The notes below the pieces were generated by a model. It was not told the origin of the DNA, did no database searches, and worked only from the letters and a program-made list of their open reading frames with translations. From Ancylostoma caninum (taxonomy: Eukaryota; Nematoda; Chromadorea; Rhabditida; Ancylostomatidae): a DNA stretch of 64,000 nt. The stretch covers positions 1,674,001 to 1,738,000 of the forward strand of contig JBAJFG010000079.1 in the NCBI GenBank assembly GCA_037903475.1. The letters are read 5' to 3'. The position numbers were made by a program, and so were the translations under genes. Below, piece after piece: positions 11,866 to 48,815 of the stretch. How positions within the stretch are numbered: position 1 is the first letter of the stretch; the number at the start of each line of letters is the position of its first letter.

Positions 11866-13489
11866 TTATTTGTCTAATACAGCCCTGTAAAGGTGTGCCA
11901 TCAAAAGTCGCACTATTAACTAAAATTCAACGGAGGAACTCAAAGGAAAAAAAACTCGTTATAACACAGTAGTTACAATTAGTACATACATAAAACTATA
12001 AACTCAACTCACTCGGCCTGCATTTGAACAGAATACTTCACTTGGATGAGGAATGGAGGATAATCTCCCCATCAGTTCCCAAGTCTGTTGTGGTTATTTC
12101 TGAGAGGGTAAAGAAGTGCGAGCAGTAAGTGAGGAAATGCGTGACTTTTGAGGTTATTCTTTGGAATGTTGGATGCATTCACACCTTGGTGTGACATAAT
12201 TCAAGCATTTCAAGAGGGACAGCCAAAAATTACTCAGCATTAGGTGGGGCCAGTATCAGGTACTCTTGATGAAGTTACAGACCTTGGAGATAATCACGCC
12301 CTGAGAACGCAACTAGAAGGGTCCATTCTGGGGCTGGTGGTGAAGCACTTCTTTGATCTGGTACGAACCCCAGGCGTGACGTCAGATGGATGCTCGCCGA
12401 CTCTTTCCCTTCGCTGAGGCGAAGTACCCGAACACCAAGTTTCCACCATAAGACTCAATTTTCACTTTCAAGAGGACAGCAGGAAAACGCGCATAACCCA
12501 AGTGAGCTCGCAGAAGACCTACCAGAATAATATCCATGTGTTGAGAACTGAGGTGAGTCGACCAGGTGAATGTGACAGAACAAATAAATCAAATAAATAA
12601 ATTAATAAACAATCATGAGGATTGAGGGCAAAACACAGCCAGAGAAATACATATACCAGCGGAGAAACCATTGGATTGATGGACAGAGGTAGTGCATATA
12701 TTAGGCTATGTCTTCATATCCTAACGAGCCTAGTAAGTCAACACCTAGCAAACGTTGTTTGAGATTGCTAGAGCTCTTTGAATCCCATCAGTAACGGAGG
12801 CAGCTTGTTGAGGTGTCGAGCTACTCGACAGCAGAAGGAGTTCTGATGAAAATGCTTGCGAGAGCTGCATAACCTAGGACAAGTTATGTAAGTTAAAGCC
12901 ACATCTGCGAGAGGTGGTGAGATTAAAGGTCCACAACTTGGACGGCTTTAGACTTACCTCTCCCCATCGTATTTTGAATCCTAAAACTATATCCGCAGTT
13001 TTTGTTTTCGCAAAGTTTTGAGACCTAAAACCTGTAGCCTGGGGCCGTAGTAATCTCTCCAGTAAGCTGACTATGAATAATCATTTCCCATTCGACTTAC
13101 TTTAGTGAGAGGTTGGAATGAAGCTAGCTCACAGCGAGCCTAATGATCGGGTTTATCAACGGGTTGTTATCGTCGACGTGATTAAACAATATTGTATCAT
13201 TGGTGTGTCTGAACGTGTGGAGCTTCCTTAGAGTTATTCCAGGCAAAGTACTTATTACTTTTTCGATATTGATGCGATGGTTTGTTTTTGGGCTTTTACA
13301 CCATTGTTAGCGTACAAGAAACATATTGAGAAAAATAGCTTAGTAATGGTTCGAAACTCGAATGTTATCAGCAACGTTTGCATACATTTTCAAATTTTCA
13401 AACTAATCATCACTAGAGCTCCATGAGAGGCAAGTTTACTAAATTCAAAGACTATAGGGAGGCGGGGAACTATTCATGCCCTTAGGTAG

Positions 13490-13715
13490 CCGTTATACTC
13501 ATCGTGGAGTATAGCACCATGTGTCGCCGTCGCCGGGCACCGACGTCACAGTCGCCAACATTGGCGGCCGACGTCGCTGGTGACATTCGGTCGCCGATTT
13601 TGGCGATCGCCCGTCGCCAGCGCCGCGACGCCCCGCCCACAATCGATGCGCACCGGCCTTATAGTCGCCAGCGACGGTGGCGTAGGGTGCCACAGTCCTC
13701 GAGTGTTATCCTGCT
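13490..13715. mobile_element. GTCGCC-palindrome MITE, copy 1
   Basis: Ends TTATACTCATCGTGGAGTAT and inverse of ACAGTCCTCGAGTGTTAT; interior of GTCGCCGTCGCCGG and TCGGCGACCAAC-type repeats. Related to 45268-45602 and 53800-54125. Confidence 0.6.
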
Positions 13716-14259
13716 TACCTAACCCATTGACTGCTGCGTGGCCCATCGATGAGCTGCTTTTTGTCAGGTGAGAAGACGCGGTCAATCTGTGATTTGCTAC
13801 TCACCCATTTACAGTCTTCGTCAAGAAGGTATACGGATTGCACGTGCGGTTGCACAGCACTGCGGCCGCAGAATCGCTGTGGAGCGTACTCGACCCTATC
13901 ACATAAAGCACGCTCTCTTCGCAGTCATCGTTCGGATCCCACTGCGTCCCTGCAGTCACGAAATCCGTTTTTCTTTAGATGGACCGTAGACTCATGCTCA
14001 TGACATTCAGACCCATGCTCACACATTCAGACTCTTCCATTAGACTTGTACCATGCAAAATATTAGAGAAAAAGGGCTAAACTCGTGCTCATGGAAAACG
14101 TTTTTTTTGTGGGATTTGGCTAAACTGATCATTGTTTTCGTCTTCACTATGATGGTAAAGCAAGGAATATAGCCAAACTGTGAGAGCAAAATCAGCGTGT
14201 GGGCTGCCTTTATAAGCTTTATTAAAAGTGAAGAGAGCAATGCGTTGATATGGAAACCA

Positions 14260-16145
14260 TTGGGAGAAATAGATAAGAAATGTACAAATAAGCGGAGTTC
14301 TAATTCATCCTGTTTTTAAAAAGTGTCGAAAACAACAGAAAAAAACCACGGTGAAATTAATTTGCTTTCGAAGCTATTTCTGCAGAACCGCTTGAAAAGA
14401 TTTCCCACAGGCATTAACTACTATCATAGAAGGAAACACTGAAAGTCACTGGATAGGTGAAAATGAGCTTGAACTGAATTATATAATTAATAAATAGATA
14501 TATGAGCGGACCTCATACGCATGGAATTAGTTGGCCCAAGGAACTTCAGCCTCTCAGTGCTTATAGACGAGCACAAAGAGACGCGGAGCAGCACTCTGGC
14601 TACCACAACCAATGCAAGTCTTCCCATTCCCTGCAACACTACGGCGTATTCCGCTGTACCGTAAGAGCCTCAACGTTTGAATTTCCCTGTGCGTGCTGAT
14701 AATTGGTTACTGAAGACGACTAGCTCCAATAATGTGTCCTCCAAAAATTCCAGCATCAATTTCCTCTCGCCACAATTGCTATTTTTTCAACTTCACCCAA
14801 TCATAAGTGAAGAGCAACAATGGCGTCTACATATCTGCAGAATAAGGACACGGTTATGGACGAGATCAAATCCAAAGCCACTCAGTTGATTAGCAGTTTC
14901 TTTTATTGACACTCTGGAACATAATCACAGAAACGTCTCCAACTATAGCAGTATGTGTCCAGAAATATTACTTTTAACTTCCACACGTTAACATCATTTC
15001 TGTGCTTATAATGTTTTCGCGAATCACTGAATTCGCTTCCTTCTACAATTCAGAGGCGTCCACCTTGGACAGCAATGAACATCAATTCTCGACGCCTTTT
15101 GAGATCCTAGGAGAGCAAAAAGGTGTAGGCAAAGGCCTAGTTGAGAGACTGCATAAAATGTCGAAATAGGGAAACATTACATACAATAACGGCCGATAGA
15201 AGTGCATTTTTTTCGCGGACTCGCGACGCCACTGCGCCGCGAACGTCGCCGTTTTGGCAAATCGTAGACTTCTTTCTTCCAGTTTTTCATCCCATTTCAT
15301 GTTTTCTTCGTTCGTTAGTGTGGCATCATCTTTGTCTATTATATTCGCCTCGTATGTCACTGTAGCGTTTTTTATAGCTGCTGTTCTTTTCTGCTTTCAT
15401 TCGGAGACGAAATTTCCACCAAAGAAGGCCAACTTTGTGAATGCTTCTCAACTTTTGGTTTGGATGTCCTAACCTTCTGTTAAGGTTAGAACTGTTACGT
15501 TGTTGAAATTATACTTGACATGTAACAACTATCGAATTCTCTTCCGTGCAGACCGCTCTTTTTCACTTGAAATGATTTTCGCTAAACTCAATACATAAGA
15601 GATCCAAACCGAAAATTGGAAGAAAACGTTTACGCAGTTGGCCTTCTTCTTCTTTCCTTCCTTCCTTAACCGTGTTCAGCACCTCTAGCAATCCCGCAGC
15701 GCAAAACTTCAGCGAGGAAATTAAATAGAAAGTTTGCTTGCATATTTTATTTCGCACTTTTTTTGACAGCCCGGAACATGCACCACTTCCGAAAGAAGTC
15801 CTGAAATATGCAAAGCGAACTGAGAACGTGCTCTGAGCTATACTAGTGTACGTTGCCTACGGGGCCGGACGCGAAGTACATAGATGAGAGAAGCAAACCA
15901 ACTAAATACCAGCAAAATCACGCAGCGACGCCGCTAATGCAAATAAAAAAGTAGCATTTTTACGCAAGTTAGAGACACAAAAATGAAGGTGAACACTACA
16001 ATCTCTTAGGTGAACGTTCGAGGACAGCGGTACAAAGCTTAAGCCAAGAAATCATTTGTTTTTGTCAAAGGCAAACAACCCTTCTAGAATTCGATTACCC
16101 TTACGATCCTCAGGCTGATTTTTCAACTTCTGCAAAGGAATGTAC
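14260..16145. other. No gene recognised
   Basis: A GC-rich patch (15210-15260) and a 92-codon minus frame (15082-15360) of no known family. The segment 14065-14240 resembles the right end of the GGCAGCACCC MITE. Confidence 0.4.
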
Positions 16146-16150
16146 ATCAT

Positions 16151-16401
16151 AAGGGTAATTTATACTGGATGCGTGCGACTGACGCGCGTGCGTCTATATG
16201 ATGAAGAATAGGGCCCAGTCGCATAGCAGTCGCATCGCAGTCGCAGCTCAGACGCACGCGTTTACGACCTCGCGACAGCTGCGCGTTCTTTTCATTGAGG
16301 ATGTAGATGTCGCGTTGACCGGTCTTCATGGAAAATCCCTTGCAAATGAATGCGTGCGACTGATGCGCGACTGACGCACGCAGCTAGTATAAATTATCCT
16401 A
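16151..16401. mobile_element. GACGCACGCG MITE, 250 bp
   Basis: Ends AGGGTAATTTATACT and AGTATAAATTATCCT, with GCGTGCGACTGACGC subterminal repeats. Related: 53714-54288 and the right half at 52026-52165. Confidence 0.7.
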
Positions 16402-16873
16402 TATACATCTTGTTGTTGTCCATTAAACGCCACAGTTCCAAACAAAAATTTCCCATACGCGCGTGGACAACATATGATCTCCATCCATTATATCACAATA
16501 AAGCTGAAATATACGGGATCACATTCACAAGTATGGAAGAGCTATGAAAACCATAAACGAGATGCGAACCTCTAGTGTAAGTGGGATTTTGACTAGCTTT
16601 GACCACTTGTGTTTTCCGTTCCGTGAGATTTTGAGGATCAGGACGGATGTAGGTCTCCACATATGCATCAGGAGCTTGGCTAGTGCTGAGCAGCCCAACA
16701 TGTTTCACATGGCCTATAAGTAAACAACCAAAGGAACGAGAAGTGAACTTCGCAGAGCTGTGCGTTATCTCTCCTACGAATATGCTCAACTGCATCTTCA
16801 AGTACACCTCGCACTGACTGCGATGTGCGTCAGCTCGCATTTCTTCAGTATCTGCAATGGACTGCAAATATTA

Positions 16874-18111
16874 TTAGGTGCGTGCAAAAGTTTCATGGCA
16901 GTTGGTGGTAGTTCATCGTTTAAAGTCGTTTTGCCTCTAGCGCTTGCGATATCCTGCAAAGGTTTTCATGGATATTGGTAGCCTGGAACATTTGCTACCT
17001 TTATTACTTTTGGCTCGGGTCGACGTCACAGCATTGCTGTGTTTTAGGTATAAAACCAATGATATGTGCCGTAAGCTAATTCGTGGAATTTTGCTTTATG
17101 AATTAAAATTCGGATGATCAGCAAAGAAGGGAACCCGTCGCCTTAGTAATGCGTTTGCTTAAGATATCTCCTCCAAAATGCTAGAGGCTGGTGGGTTCTT
17201 ATCTATTCTAAGCGGAGCTGAGAGCTTGGAAATAGCTGCACAAGCTAGCCAGCAATTTGATCTTCTCAATGGCGTTCTGAAAGAGAAGGTTGTATCGGAC
17301 CCAATGCAAAGTGAGAAGGACATTACGGGGAAATTAGCCAACCATTTCCCGTTACTTGGAGAAGGGGAAGAATAAAAGAAAAATGGATATTGCGCGAGGG
17401 AACAACGATGTCCACGCTGGCAGTTGTGCAAATATTCGATCTAAGAGTGTCCTAGCAACTCTTTTCTCGAGAGGATTGTTATTCTTGATAGAAAACGGGT
17501 CATGTTCCACAAAAATACTTTGTTGTCTCAGAATCTAGGTTCCAGCAACTCACCTAAAAATAACCAAAACATTCCTACAGTCAAGAAATTTGTTTGGCCT
17601 ACCATGGGTAGCAAATTGAGTCAACCGCAATGATTTTTATGCATAGTAATTCCCGAGTAGTACGCTCTTCTGTCTAAAATATTCATGGGAGAATTCTCAA
17701 ACATAAGGCCAACACAGGCGAACATAACGACGTCCGCTGCTGTTGCGGTATAACGCACGCTGACATGTTACAATTTTGGCAGTGTAAAAAATCGACTACT
17801 TGGGCCTCGAAATTCTAAGTTGCCACGTATACTCTTGGGGCCACTCTCCAACAGAATCTCCTCCTATCAAGCTCCTATGTCTGCTTTAAAATCCTTAATG
17901 AAGAGTCCCTACTCAAAAACGGTGTGTGCCGCTTTTTCAACTATTAACCTGTAAAGTTTTATGGTTCTGGAAAATTTTTTCCTATGCTATATTGGCTACA
18001 TTACGCTGATGCCAACACTTTTTGGTTTGAACAAAAATGCTGATATTGAGCCGAGTTATGGCGTTTTGAAAAATTAGGTGCAACTGTCCCGGAACTTTTG
18101 CACACACCTAA
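16874..18111 (+). mobile_element. Decayed mariner transposon
   Basis: Flanked by TA; terminal repeats TTAGGTGCGTGCAAAAGTTT and its inverse (TTAGGTGTGTGCAAAAGTTC). The 1238-bp length matches full mariner elements. On the plus strand a dead transposase is legible: KLIRGILLYELKFG then SAKKGTRRLSNAF (about 17080-17160), and SGAESLEIAAQASQQFD followed by DPMQSEKDITGKLA (about 17210-17340). These match the N-terminal helix-turn-helix region of mariner transposases. In-frame stops and frameshifts are present. Residues of the catalytic DD34D triad were not recognised. Confidence 0.8.
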
Positions 18112-18305
18112 TACAATCATGAGCGAGAGCAAAGGTGCACACAAACTATAACCTGCCGCTTAGTGATAAAAAAGAAAAAACGTAAAATTCCGCTACGGAA
18201 AATATGAACAAACCATACGAAAATCCAGTCGTGGAGACAACAAACATCAAAGTCTACGAATCCACTTGTCTTATGAACAAGGAAGAAAGCGAGAAAAGCT
18301 CTTTC

Positions 18306-18556
18306 TCTGATAACTGTGCTGGACGAACGCAAACCAAACGGGGTAAAGGTTTGGTTAGAAACCCTAGCAGCAACGGTTGCCAGTTGCTACCATGCTCCCC
18401 TCGATTGCTGCTCAATCTGTCGGCCCTTTAACAGCAATGGCTGAGGGACGGCAGCAATCAAGGGGAGAATGGCAGCAACTGGCAACCGTTGCTGCTAGGG
18501 TTTCTAACCGAACCATTACACCGTTCGGACTGCGTTCGTGCTGCACAGTTATCAGA
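18306..18556. mobile_element. Snapback MITE with CCCTAGCAGCA arms, copy 1
   Basis: Almost fully self-complementary: TCTGATAACTGTGC ... GCACAGTTATCAGA outer arms and GAAACCCTAGCAGCAACGGT with its inverse inside; arms of about 105 bp around a loop near 18425. Confidence 0.8.
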
Positions 18557-18559
18557 GTT

Positions 18560-21240
18560 AGCGTGACTATGATGCAGAACAATATTTACTACAAATGCGA
18601 TGTATTCAATTACGCAAACTAAGAACCTTATTTAGTTTATTTCTATTGTCCGTTATCCCCGTCACTAAATTCAATACTTGAGCTGCTACTAACTCAGTTC
18701 TTATTATACCAGTAGTCTTGAAAGTTTTGGGGCTGGAGGTGTGGAACAATGTCTGTAATTCTCATAATTAACATCCCATGATTTACCTTTTTATTCTTTT
18801 TTTATTTTTTTCGGATTTCATTAATATTGTTCATCGATCTTCCACATACCACTATCTTACTAACATTAAGGAAATTCTTAAATTGTGTTTCAGCAATGCT
18901 AATAAGCAGGCATTAATTTGCACAAAGTATAACAAGGTTTTTTTTATTCAGAAAATCATGACCAGTATCCCTGCAGGGAGTATACTATTACAAATATTTT
19001 TTTTGGTAGACTATCTTCTCAATAATAGTTTTTGTTCATTCAACGATTCCCACACTCTTCCACTAATATTAAAAAAAGCTACCATTTACACTGAACTTTT
19101 ACGAATCGCCCACACTTGTTGCACTAGAAAAGACTTTATAAACAGACTGAATCGAACAAAAAACATACAGTTAGCCATGGATTAGGTCGATCTGTAATAG
19201 AAAGCTCATATATACGTTGCTTGTTCAAAAATAATTATATTTTCCATAAATTTGACATAAATACCTCTAGAACTCAGGAATTTGTGAAGGAAATATTTTG
19301 TTTACAATATAATTAGCCAAAGATTGCTAAAAAGATGCTGGTTCAGGACTCAAAATACCATAACAAATTAAATCTCTAATCAATAAATACATCCATCTAT
19401 TCCAGCCATTCAATACATCCATTTAGTCATGATCTATTACAAATAAACAATTCTAATCCAATAAGCCCAGTGCCATATAATCAACATCTTGTTGATTATA
19501 TGGCACTTGGTACTACCCATTTTTTATGCACATTGCTCACATGTGGTTGGATGTTTATATCAATCGAACCTGATGTAAGTTTTAGAAGCTAAAATTTAAG
19601 TAAGTTTATTTCAGAAACATGTGAATATATTGAACATTACTTAATAAACACAATTCAGTAGGTTTCCTTCACCTTACTGATGAGAGAAGGAGGAAACCTA
19701 CTTTTATGTTTGGTTTTCGTATAAGTTTCATGCACGGGACGAAAACTGAACAGACCACAAGAAATTTCAATATAACTTTAAAATTTGCCTGGAACAAGAA
19801 AAACAAGAGAATTGTGACACGAATTCTTCAGCCAACAGGATTGGATTTGCAAACAACAAAGCGAAAGTAAGTCAAAATCACCATTGCTTTGCTTGAGCTT
19901 TGAACTTAGAACCCTTACCAATTCTGCCATTAATAAAGAAGTTCGCTTTTCATTAAAAGCATGACGTATAAAGTGAAACAGCACCAATCTATCCATGGTC
20001 AACTCAAGACGTTCTTGTTTACATAGGAATTGCAAAAGAACCGGCAGCTAGTTGGCAGAATGACCATTACAGGAAATTGCAAAAAAAAAAAAAACAAAAA
20101 ACGACATACCTCAAAGGCCTGCAACAGTTTTGTATCAAAAATATTTAGAGTGTATACAGTATTCAATCCTTGAATCGTTCCCAGTAATAGCGTTTGACTT
20201 ACTAAGGAGACTCATTACATCCTTAAAAACTAAATAACGTTAATCCAATGAGAAACTCAGCAAAGGAAAGAAGGGCGACTCGGAAGTAGCTATGAGCTTA
20301 ACTTAGCCGGAAATGAGGAGTTGTTGACGACTGTGACCAACATAGTGGAAAAAGAGGTCTGAAAGACCATGAATAACTTATAAAGAACTCACACGACATA
20401 AAAAAATAAACATACTAGGGAAACAGTCATATGCAATAATCCACTGGGAACAAAATGATAATAAAGAGGCGGAAACGGAACACGACTAGGACGTAATATT
20501 GCAAGCGAGAAAATAATGAAAAGGAGCTATAAGGTGAAGGTGGTTCGTAAAAAATGTGGAGAATAGGTCCGCGTAAATTGTAGCGGAAGTTATGCAATCG
20601 AAACACCAAAAAAAGAAGTTTGCTGATGAGCGAAACCTTGATACTTCGACGCAAAACTGTTCCACTTGTGAAAATAAGTAACGGTTATGAAATACTACTA
20701 CTTCTCCTCCTTCCTTGTTTCCATAACTAGAGACGAGAAACTCCTCAAATTGAATCCGTGGGCCCACTTGGACGAGCAAAGGAGTACGACATGGGGAAAC
20801 AACACTTCTTAGTACGAGGCAATGAGGAAATTCAAGTGAATTGCAGTTTAGCCAGAATAATGCCCGAATTAGTTTACGCCTAATCGGTGTTTGGTCTCGA
20901 CTGGGAGATACTGATGAAAAAATACAACACTTGAAAAAAATAGTATGGGGAGCGATGAGAGTCAGATAAGTTACTGGAGAATTACTTATTTGACTCTCCT
21001 CGCGTTCGAACACTATTTCTCAAAAATTTCACTAGATGGTTTGACAGTTGGCTTGACGCGTGGCTAAGTTTAACTGAGACGCATTTTTCTGCTTCCTGCG
21101 AGTTCGACTGAGAAACCATTCGGCTATCCCACACTCTGGGAAGTCAGTCGAACTTGAATCGTACAAGTTGGCTTCAGAAAACATCTGCGAAGTCAGCTTG
21201 AATGACTTCATTGAGAGATTACTACGGGCCCTGATTTTGT
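18560..21240. other. AT-rich stretch, no gene recognised
   Basis: 18650-20100 is more AT-rich than its surroundings, with poly-T/poly-A runs and two short hairpins. A 135-codon plus frame (18778-19185) and a 175-codon minus frame (20486-21013) show no recognised motif. Confidence 0.4.
19469..19507. repeat. Perfect 18-bp hairpin, 3-nt loop
   Basis: AGTGCCATATAATCAACA, loop TCT, exact inverse. It lies in an AT-rich stretch with no gene; a second hairpin (GTAGGTTTCCTTC ... GAAGGAGGAAACCTAC) follows at 19658-19701. Confidence 0.9.
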
Positions 21241-21244
21241 AGTC

Positions 21245-21336
21245 AGACTTATCCGAATCTATCCGACGAGGATCAATACGTATCTTTTGTTATCCGAGCG
21301 GATCGGACTCCGATGCACTATAAATGTAGCTACAGT
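21245..21336. mobile_element. Palindromic MITE, truncated right part
   Basis: CGGATCGGACTCCGATGCAC then TATAAATGTAGCT; the left arm is missing. Confidence 0.6.
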
Positions 21337-22104
21337 GAACAGGCAGTAGACCAATCTGTGAAGCGGGCCAGCCTCATATTCCGATCATCGTGTGCTATCG
21401 AGGCGACTGACAATGAGACCGCATTGTGATAATCGATGTCACTTCTTCGGAGACCATGAAGGTAACTCATGGTCATCCAATCCATGAAGGTAACTCAAGG
21501 TCATCCAATCAGCTAAATTTGAAGTTATTTTTTAGTTCTAGCTAGAACTTAGCCGTAATTCATTCACTATGGATTTGACTCAGAAAGGATGAATTCATTG
21601 AAGTCTTCTACCTCTGAAGTTTTCGTCTGCAGTCTTTTCGGCCGACGGGCCATTAAATTATGAGAATATCCTTGCCAACACGTGAGCCATGGAAGCGTCC
21701 ATTTTGACTCGATAGCTGTGATTTCTTTCTTGAGACACTCATTTTGCATCGCATTACGAAGATGAGATTGAATTGTAGCAACAGGTCCAGCAATCCATCA
21801 ATTTTGTCTCTTCTGTTTCTATGGTTCCAAGTTCGTTTGGCTGGGTAATTGCGCTAGAATTACAAATACATTACCTTGGCGACCACCAGTCCTTAACATT
21901 CATGGATATGGTGGTCCACCATCAACATCGTCAACATCGTATAGCCCTGGGCATGCCTCAGGCGACGCGATCAGGTCGCTGCGACGAAGTTTTGCAAGAG
22001 CGCTTCAGTCGCGGCAACTAAATCGCTTGAAGAGCATACTTCATTTACTGATTGGCGACGGCATTGAATCATTCGCTGGGTTGATCACACTAGAATTTTG
22101 ATAC

Positions 22105-22830
22105 TTAAAGGCAGCACCCACGGAAATTTTCGAATTTGAGATTTTATCGTTTTGGATACTCAGCCGTTGTCGCAACAATCCCACGAAGGCTGCACAGTAG
22201 TAGATATCAGCATTCTCGAGCTATGAAGAGATAAAGTTTGTGCCGGGGATCAGTTTGGATGAGTAGTGAGATGAAATGAATTGGTGCTTTTGTTTACAAT
22301 CACTCTCTTTGCATGTGATACCACATGTTTTCATTCCAACCTCTTTCCACTCAGACAATTGCGTCGCCGAACAGCAAGTCGGACCCCCATCAAACCACTT
22401 TTTGCATTGGGAGGAGCGTGTATCGACGTTCTGATCCAGCAGAACGTGCTACTCATGCCCCCGACGTGCTGCTCATACCCCGCTCTGCTGCTGGCGCACG
22501 TGTGGGAATGTCTGCTGGGGGCACGTGGGGGGGACGTCTGCCATATGTGGGGGTAGGTACCCCGCGATTTCGGGTTCACCCCCAGGCACAACTGGGGGTG
22601 GACCCCTTTTCTGCCTGCAATCGACCCCCACAAGTGTCTGAGTACTTCAAGCTCGAGTAACTCGGCCATCTTTTGCAAATCTACTAAATTGGTAGCAATG
22701 AAAATCACCTTTTTCGTAGGATTTCATAAAAGTGATCACTCCTTCCGTTTTCGCAATAGCGCTAAGGCTAGGAAAATAGCAAAATCCGTGAGAGCAAAAT
22801 TTCCGTGGGTGATATAGGTGATGCCTTTAA
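22105..22830. mobile_element. GGCAGCACCC MITE, 726 bp
   Basis: Ends TTAAAGGCAGCACCCACGG and its inverse near 22804-22830. It contains the G-rich repeat 22370-22660. Sister copies: 41999-42754 and 52991-53713, similar in length. Confidence 0.7.
22370..22660. repeat. G/C-run dispersed repeat, copy 1
   Basis: CAGAACGTGCTACTCATGCC, GGGGGCACGTGGGGGGGACG, ACTGGGGGTGGACCCCTTTT and CGACCCCCACAAGTGTCTGA. Shared with 58875-59010 and 59595-59835. Confidence 0.7.
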
Positions 22831-22834
22831 GCTT

Positions 22835-24100
22835 TATTCGCATTCGTTTTCCGCACCGCTACAGTAAGCTGTGGTAAAAAGCTTTCTACGTTTGAATTAT
22901 TGCACTTGGTTGATCTCGAAGATTTTAACGTTTCAAACTAGTTCTAATTCTCTCTTCGACCTAGTGAGCATACTTATTACGTAATTTCTCGGAATTTTGG
23001 TTGAACATTCACAATTTGAAAATATGCGAAGTCGATTATGGAGAAAGAATAGGAAATCACCACGAAATACTGGGGTATGGGAACAAATTAAGGGGATACT
23101 ACTCGGATAAAAGGAAAATTTTACTCATATTTCAGATAAATCTCGAGCAGGAAGTCCGTTACAGTAAAGAACCCGACCGAATCGAAATGAAAGAAACTTC
23201 TAGGAAAAAGCAAAAAAGTGGGCGATTCAGCCGCGTCGCAACGTCTAGACGTATCGACGCGACTGCATGAAAGATGAGAGAAGTCGCTGAAGACTTACAA
23301 AATGAAGCATGCCTCGGCCGCGACTGACCAGCGATTTGGTCGCCACACCATTCTTCGTGAGATTTTGTAAAAATCGGCCGCGCGACTACGGATTGCTCTT
23401 GAAAATGAAGGCGCCTGGAATGACTACGGCAGCATTTGTGATGTTTACGAGTTAAATCGCGTGGCGACCACATCGCCGTCGCTGCAAGTATGTCCAGCCC
23501 TTATCACGAGACACATCCAATTTTGAAATGCCGCAGACACATGAAATCCGTCTCTTGGACTCTAAAAGCCAGGCGTCACCCGTACGGCCAAACTAATTCC
23601 ATATGAATTGAGAATTCTTTCGAATGTCGAACTCTTTCGCTGAGGTCTCCCATCTTTATGACAAACTTCTAGGCACTATCCTTGATCTCTTCATAATCCC
23701 TGTTAAATATCGGTGTGAGAACGTTGATGGTAGTCGACCTACATTAATTGAACTAATTTTTGTGCTGAAAATTCGTGGCTGAGGCAGTGGTCATCTTCCA
23801 CAGTCGCTGAGAGTTTCACTTTGTGTAACAGGAGCAGTCTCATTTGTGTTCTCATTTTGAAAACGGTTGAACTGTTTTCAAATTTAGAACACAAATGGGC
23901 ATGCTCCAGTTACTCTTCAGTAGGTCAAGAATATACAATCTATAAAATCTGTTTCCAACTCTTGCTGTTTTCAACTGATAATGAGTTTCCATTTCTAACC
24001 TGGTTGGTGTGTAGTATTTGCTTGAACCTTATGTGGTTGTCACACCCTAGTTTCCAGAATGGATTTTCTGAAAAGATGAATGAATGCTTCGCCAGGAATC
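22835..24100. other. Intergenic downstream of hexokinase
   Basis: No gene recognised between the hexokinase 3' end and the MITE at 22105-22830. GTCGC-rich patches occur at 23225-23480. Confidence 0.4.
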
Positions 24101-24101
24101 C

Positions 24102-24107
24102 TTTATT
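24102..24107 (-). promoter_or_regulatory. Possible polyadenylation signal for hexokinase
   Basis: AATAAA on the minus strand, about 100 bp past the hexokinase stop. It is the nearest canonical hexamer I saw. Position is reasonable for a nematode 3' UTR but untested. Confidence 0.4.
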
Positions 24108-24204
24108 GTTATGGGAGTTTGATAGTCATGCATGATAGATAAATATTCTTCAAGTTGACAAGTATTCATTTTATGAGTAGTCAACATTGAGCATTTTCAA
24201 GCTT

Positions 24205-47889
<23,685 letters not shown>

Positions 47890-48780
47890 CTGAAAATTAG
47901 GTACCAATCAATAAGTACAGATGAAAAACTAGAGTAAGGTTTGCGGGCACCAAAATAATTGAGCAGTGATTGAAATTGACAACTACATACTCAGACATCG
48001 GGCGTTTGGAGCGCAGGCCCACACCGCTTCTCGCTGCATGACACCTGCAGGACAAACGCAGAAATTAGCGGAGTTGCCGCTTATTTCGCTGTTGATGGCG
48101 CCTTGATCTGCGTTTGACCTGCCGTGGTCCTGCTACGGGGATGGCAGAATTAAGGCAGGTCATGTTCTATTGCAACCGGTGACTACAAAAACAGTAAAAA
48201 AAAAGAGCTCGCTGATCACGCATGTGCTCCCAGCGCCAGGACGAGCCGAACATCTGTGGCAAGGCGAATTTTCTCGTCCGCGTCGCGTCGGCACGCGACC
48301 GCATCCCACGCATCTTGTCTGGCCAAACGATACACTGGGACAGGGTCAGGCCACAGTTTCAACCGGGCCTCAGTTGGCCGGACAAGTCTCGTAAGGCTCG
48401 TCTAGTCTCCGGCAGTGCGGAGACTAAACTGAGCTTCCACACTCGTCTGTCGGCTTATATACACTTCGGGTGCCACGTAGCAATGGAGAAAAAAAAAACA
48501 GGGTGCAGGTTAACCTGCATATACCCTGCCTCATGCACGCTCACAGCAGGGGCTTCTGCTTCATCCGCATCTTCAGCAAGTATTCCTGTTCCATCCGCGA
48601 CTACCTACCGGAGGCCAACAAAGGCCAAAAGTGGGCTGGTTCGCCGGCGCTCCAAACGCCCGAATGTCTGAGCAGACAACTTCCATGTTCCTTCTTCTTT
48701 AAACCTTGGCATTTCTATATAATCTTTCAAATTACTATTGTGGAGACAAGATTTGTTAGGTGGACAAATTTATTTTTCAG

Positions 48781-48815
48781 CCCGACGTTTCGACTCAATC
48801 GTCGTCTTCGGAGGC
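48781..48815 (-). ncRNA. Hammerhead-ribozyme-like motif, second element
   Basis: Minus strand: CCGAAGA, an extra C, a GAC-GATTGA-GTC hairpin, then GAAACGTC. Same organisation and same position (3' of the coding region) as the motif at 46169-46200, with a different stem II sequence and a U-to-C change in the first box. Confidence 0.42.

Larger units (their letters stand above)
11060..13485. other. No gene recognised
   Basis: Apart from the repeats at 11505-11640 and 11785-11865, nothing identifiable. 11000-11390 is open on both strands for more than 120 codons, without recognisable similarity. Confidence 0.4.

Noticed and set aside
18778..19185. 135-codon ORF in AT-rich DNA
   Set aside because: Composition follows poly-T/poly-A DNA; no motif recognised.
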